DNA from: Defluviitaleaceae bacterium
GTDB taxonomy: Bacteria; Bacillota; Clostridia; Lachnospirales; WQUN01
Direction of reading: 5' to 3'
DNA length: 6,587 nucleotides
Assembly: GCA_009783395.1 (NCBI GenBank)
Contig: WRHA01000309.1
Location: 1 to 6,587 of the forward strand
Made by a program: the position numbers and the translations under genes
Shown here: positions 6,309-6,587 of the stretch, in pieces
Numbering within the stretch: the first letter of the stretch is position 1
Layout of the letters: every line of letters begins with the position of its first letter
Notes under the pieces: model-generated
The model's database searches: none
What the model was told of the DNA's origin: nothing
Seen by the model: only the letters and a program-made list of their open reading frames with translations

Positions 6309-6313
6309 CCTAA
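6308..6313 (-). promoter_or_regulatory. Weak ribosome binding site of the DUF218 gene
   Basis: The minus strand reads TTAGGA, with its AGGA nine bases before ATG 6298. The match is modest. It abuts the first ATGATG of the tandem repeat, leaving no spacer for that ATG, so the site favours 6298 as the start. Confidence 0.45.
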
Positions 6314-6335
6314 GACACCCCTTCGCATCCTCTGC

Positions 6336-6341
6336 ATTATA
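6336..6341 (-). promoter_or_regulatory. Probable -10 element of the DUF218 gene
   Basis: A perfect TATAAT stands on the minus strand at 6341-6336. No convincing -35 is found 16-18 bases upstream, where the DNA is A/T-rich. Transcription would begin near 6329, about 30 bases before the start codon. Immediately upstream lies a 14-bp perfect palindrome. Confidence 0.5.
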
Positions 6342-6345
6342 ACTT

Positions 6346-6359
6346 ATTTTTGCAAAAAT
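6346..6359. repeat. 14-bp perfect palindrome next to the DUF218 promoter
   Basis: ATTTTTGCAAAAAT is fully self-complementary. It lies in the spacer and -35 zone of the probable DUF218 promoter and just after the stop codon of the regulator gene. It could be an operator, but such A/T-rich palindromes also arise by chance. Confidence 0.5.
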
Positions 6360-6361
6360 TT

Positions 6362-6587
6362 TTATGAGGAGAGAAGGAGTCGCAACTTGACAAACCCCTT
6401 TATTACATGAGAAAGGAATTTTAGTTCGTGATCATCCAGCATGTCGATGGCTGTGAGGACTTTTTTTTTGCGCGTGGCATTGCGATAGTCGCGCTCTTTT
6501 ACCGCGTATAGTTTTCTGTCGGGTACGTCAAAAAACGTGTCGATCGGCACGCGGAAAACATGCTTTAAATTTTCAAGCGTAACGGCG
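6362..6587 (-). CDS. Probable XRE-type helix-turn-helix regulator, C-terminal 74 residues (5' end beyond window)
   Basis: The minus-strand frame is open from the window edge to a TAA at 6364-6362, so the gene starts outside. The visible part begins AVTLENLKHVFRVPIDTFFD. This resembles the last helix and end of a Cro/C1-type HTH domain, which commonly reads like TLENLxKIAxxLxVPxDxFF, though here it seems two or three residues shorter. A basic linker with RKKK follows, then MLDDHELKFLSHVIKGFVKLR, an acidic-start amphipathic helix like those closing many XRE regulators. An in-frame GTG at 6550 is only an internal codon if this reading is right. The lysine run is encoded by nine consecutive As, a place where slippage or sequencing error is possible. 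It shares a strand with the DUF218 gene 63 bases downstream, but that gene has its own -10. The family call is moderate; the DNA-recognition helix is not in view. Confidence 0.5.
   Translation of the reverse strand, partial: AVTLENLKHVFRVPIDTFFDVPDRKLYAVKERDYRNATRKKKVLTAIDMLDDHELKFLSHVIKGFVKLRLLLSS

Noticed and set aside
6461..6469. Run of nine Ts (nine As on the coding strand), possible programmed frameshift in the regulator gene
   Set aside because: The frame reads through to a sensible C-terminal helix without any shift, and no stimulatory structure is seen; at most a slippage-prone tract.

Overview
This window looks like ordinary chromosomal housekeeping DNA from a low-oxygen Gram-positive bacterium, most likely a member of the Bacillota, class Clostridia. 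That inference rests on three things: the order rel, hemZ, hisS on one strand, which is a familiar clostridial gene order; the presence of HemZ, a radical-SAM protein typical of Bacillota; and strong AGGAGG-type ribosome binding sites with TTGACA/TATAAT-type promoters. Base composition is mixed, with GC-rich codons and many A or T runs. I cannot name a genus.

Layout from left to right. Positions 1-895, minus strand, hold the first 298 residues of histidyl-tRNA synthetase (hisS), cut by the window edge. Positions 963-2483, minus strand, encode HemZ, a radical-SAM coproporphyrinogen dehydrogenase-type protein. It starts on a GTG that shares one base with the stop codon of the preceding gene. 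Positions 2483-4663, minus strand, encode a full-length bifunctional (p)ppGpp synthetase/hydrolase (Rel) with all four expected domains. These three genes run rel, hemZ, hisS; rel and hemZ are probably translationally coupled, and hisS also has a consensus promoter of its own.

Positions 4664-4865 form a divergent control region. It carries a rel promoter, four GCAAGTTTG repeats at about one helical turn, an extended -10 facing the other way, and a very strong hairpin (a 15-bp perfect stem plus a 9-bp outer stem). Positions 4866-5546, plus strand, encode a DUF554 (YdfK/YqgA-like) membrane protein. Its 3' end overlaps by 4 bases the end of a convergent minus-strand gene (5543-6298), a membrane-anchored DUF218 (YdcF/SanA-like) protein. 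The right edge (6362-6587, minus strand) holds the C-terminal part of a probable XRE/Cro-C1-type helix-turn-helix regulator.

Functionally, Rel sets the amino-acid starvation alarmone level and HisS charges tRNA-His, so stringent control and aminoacylation lie side by side; HemZ is a frequent companion. The DUF554 and DUF218 proteins are envelope proteins of unsettled role. I see no mobile element, CRISPR array, phage gene or RNA gene. The most interesting part is the roughly 200-bp rel/DUF554 divergent region. No stretch longer than 300 bases lacks a gene.
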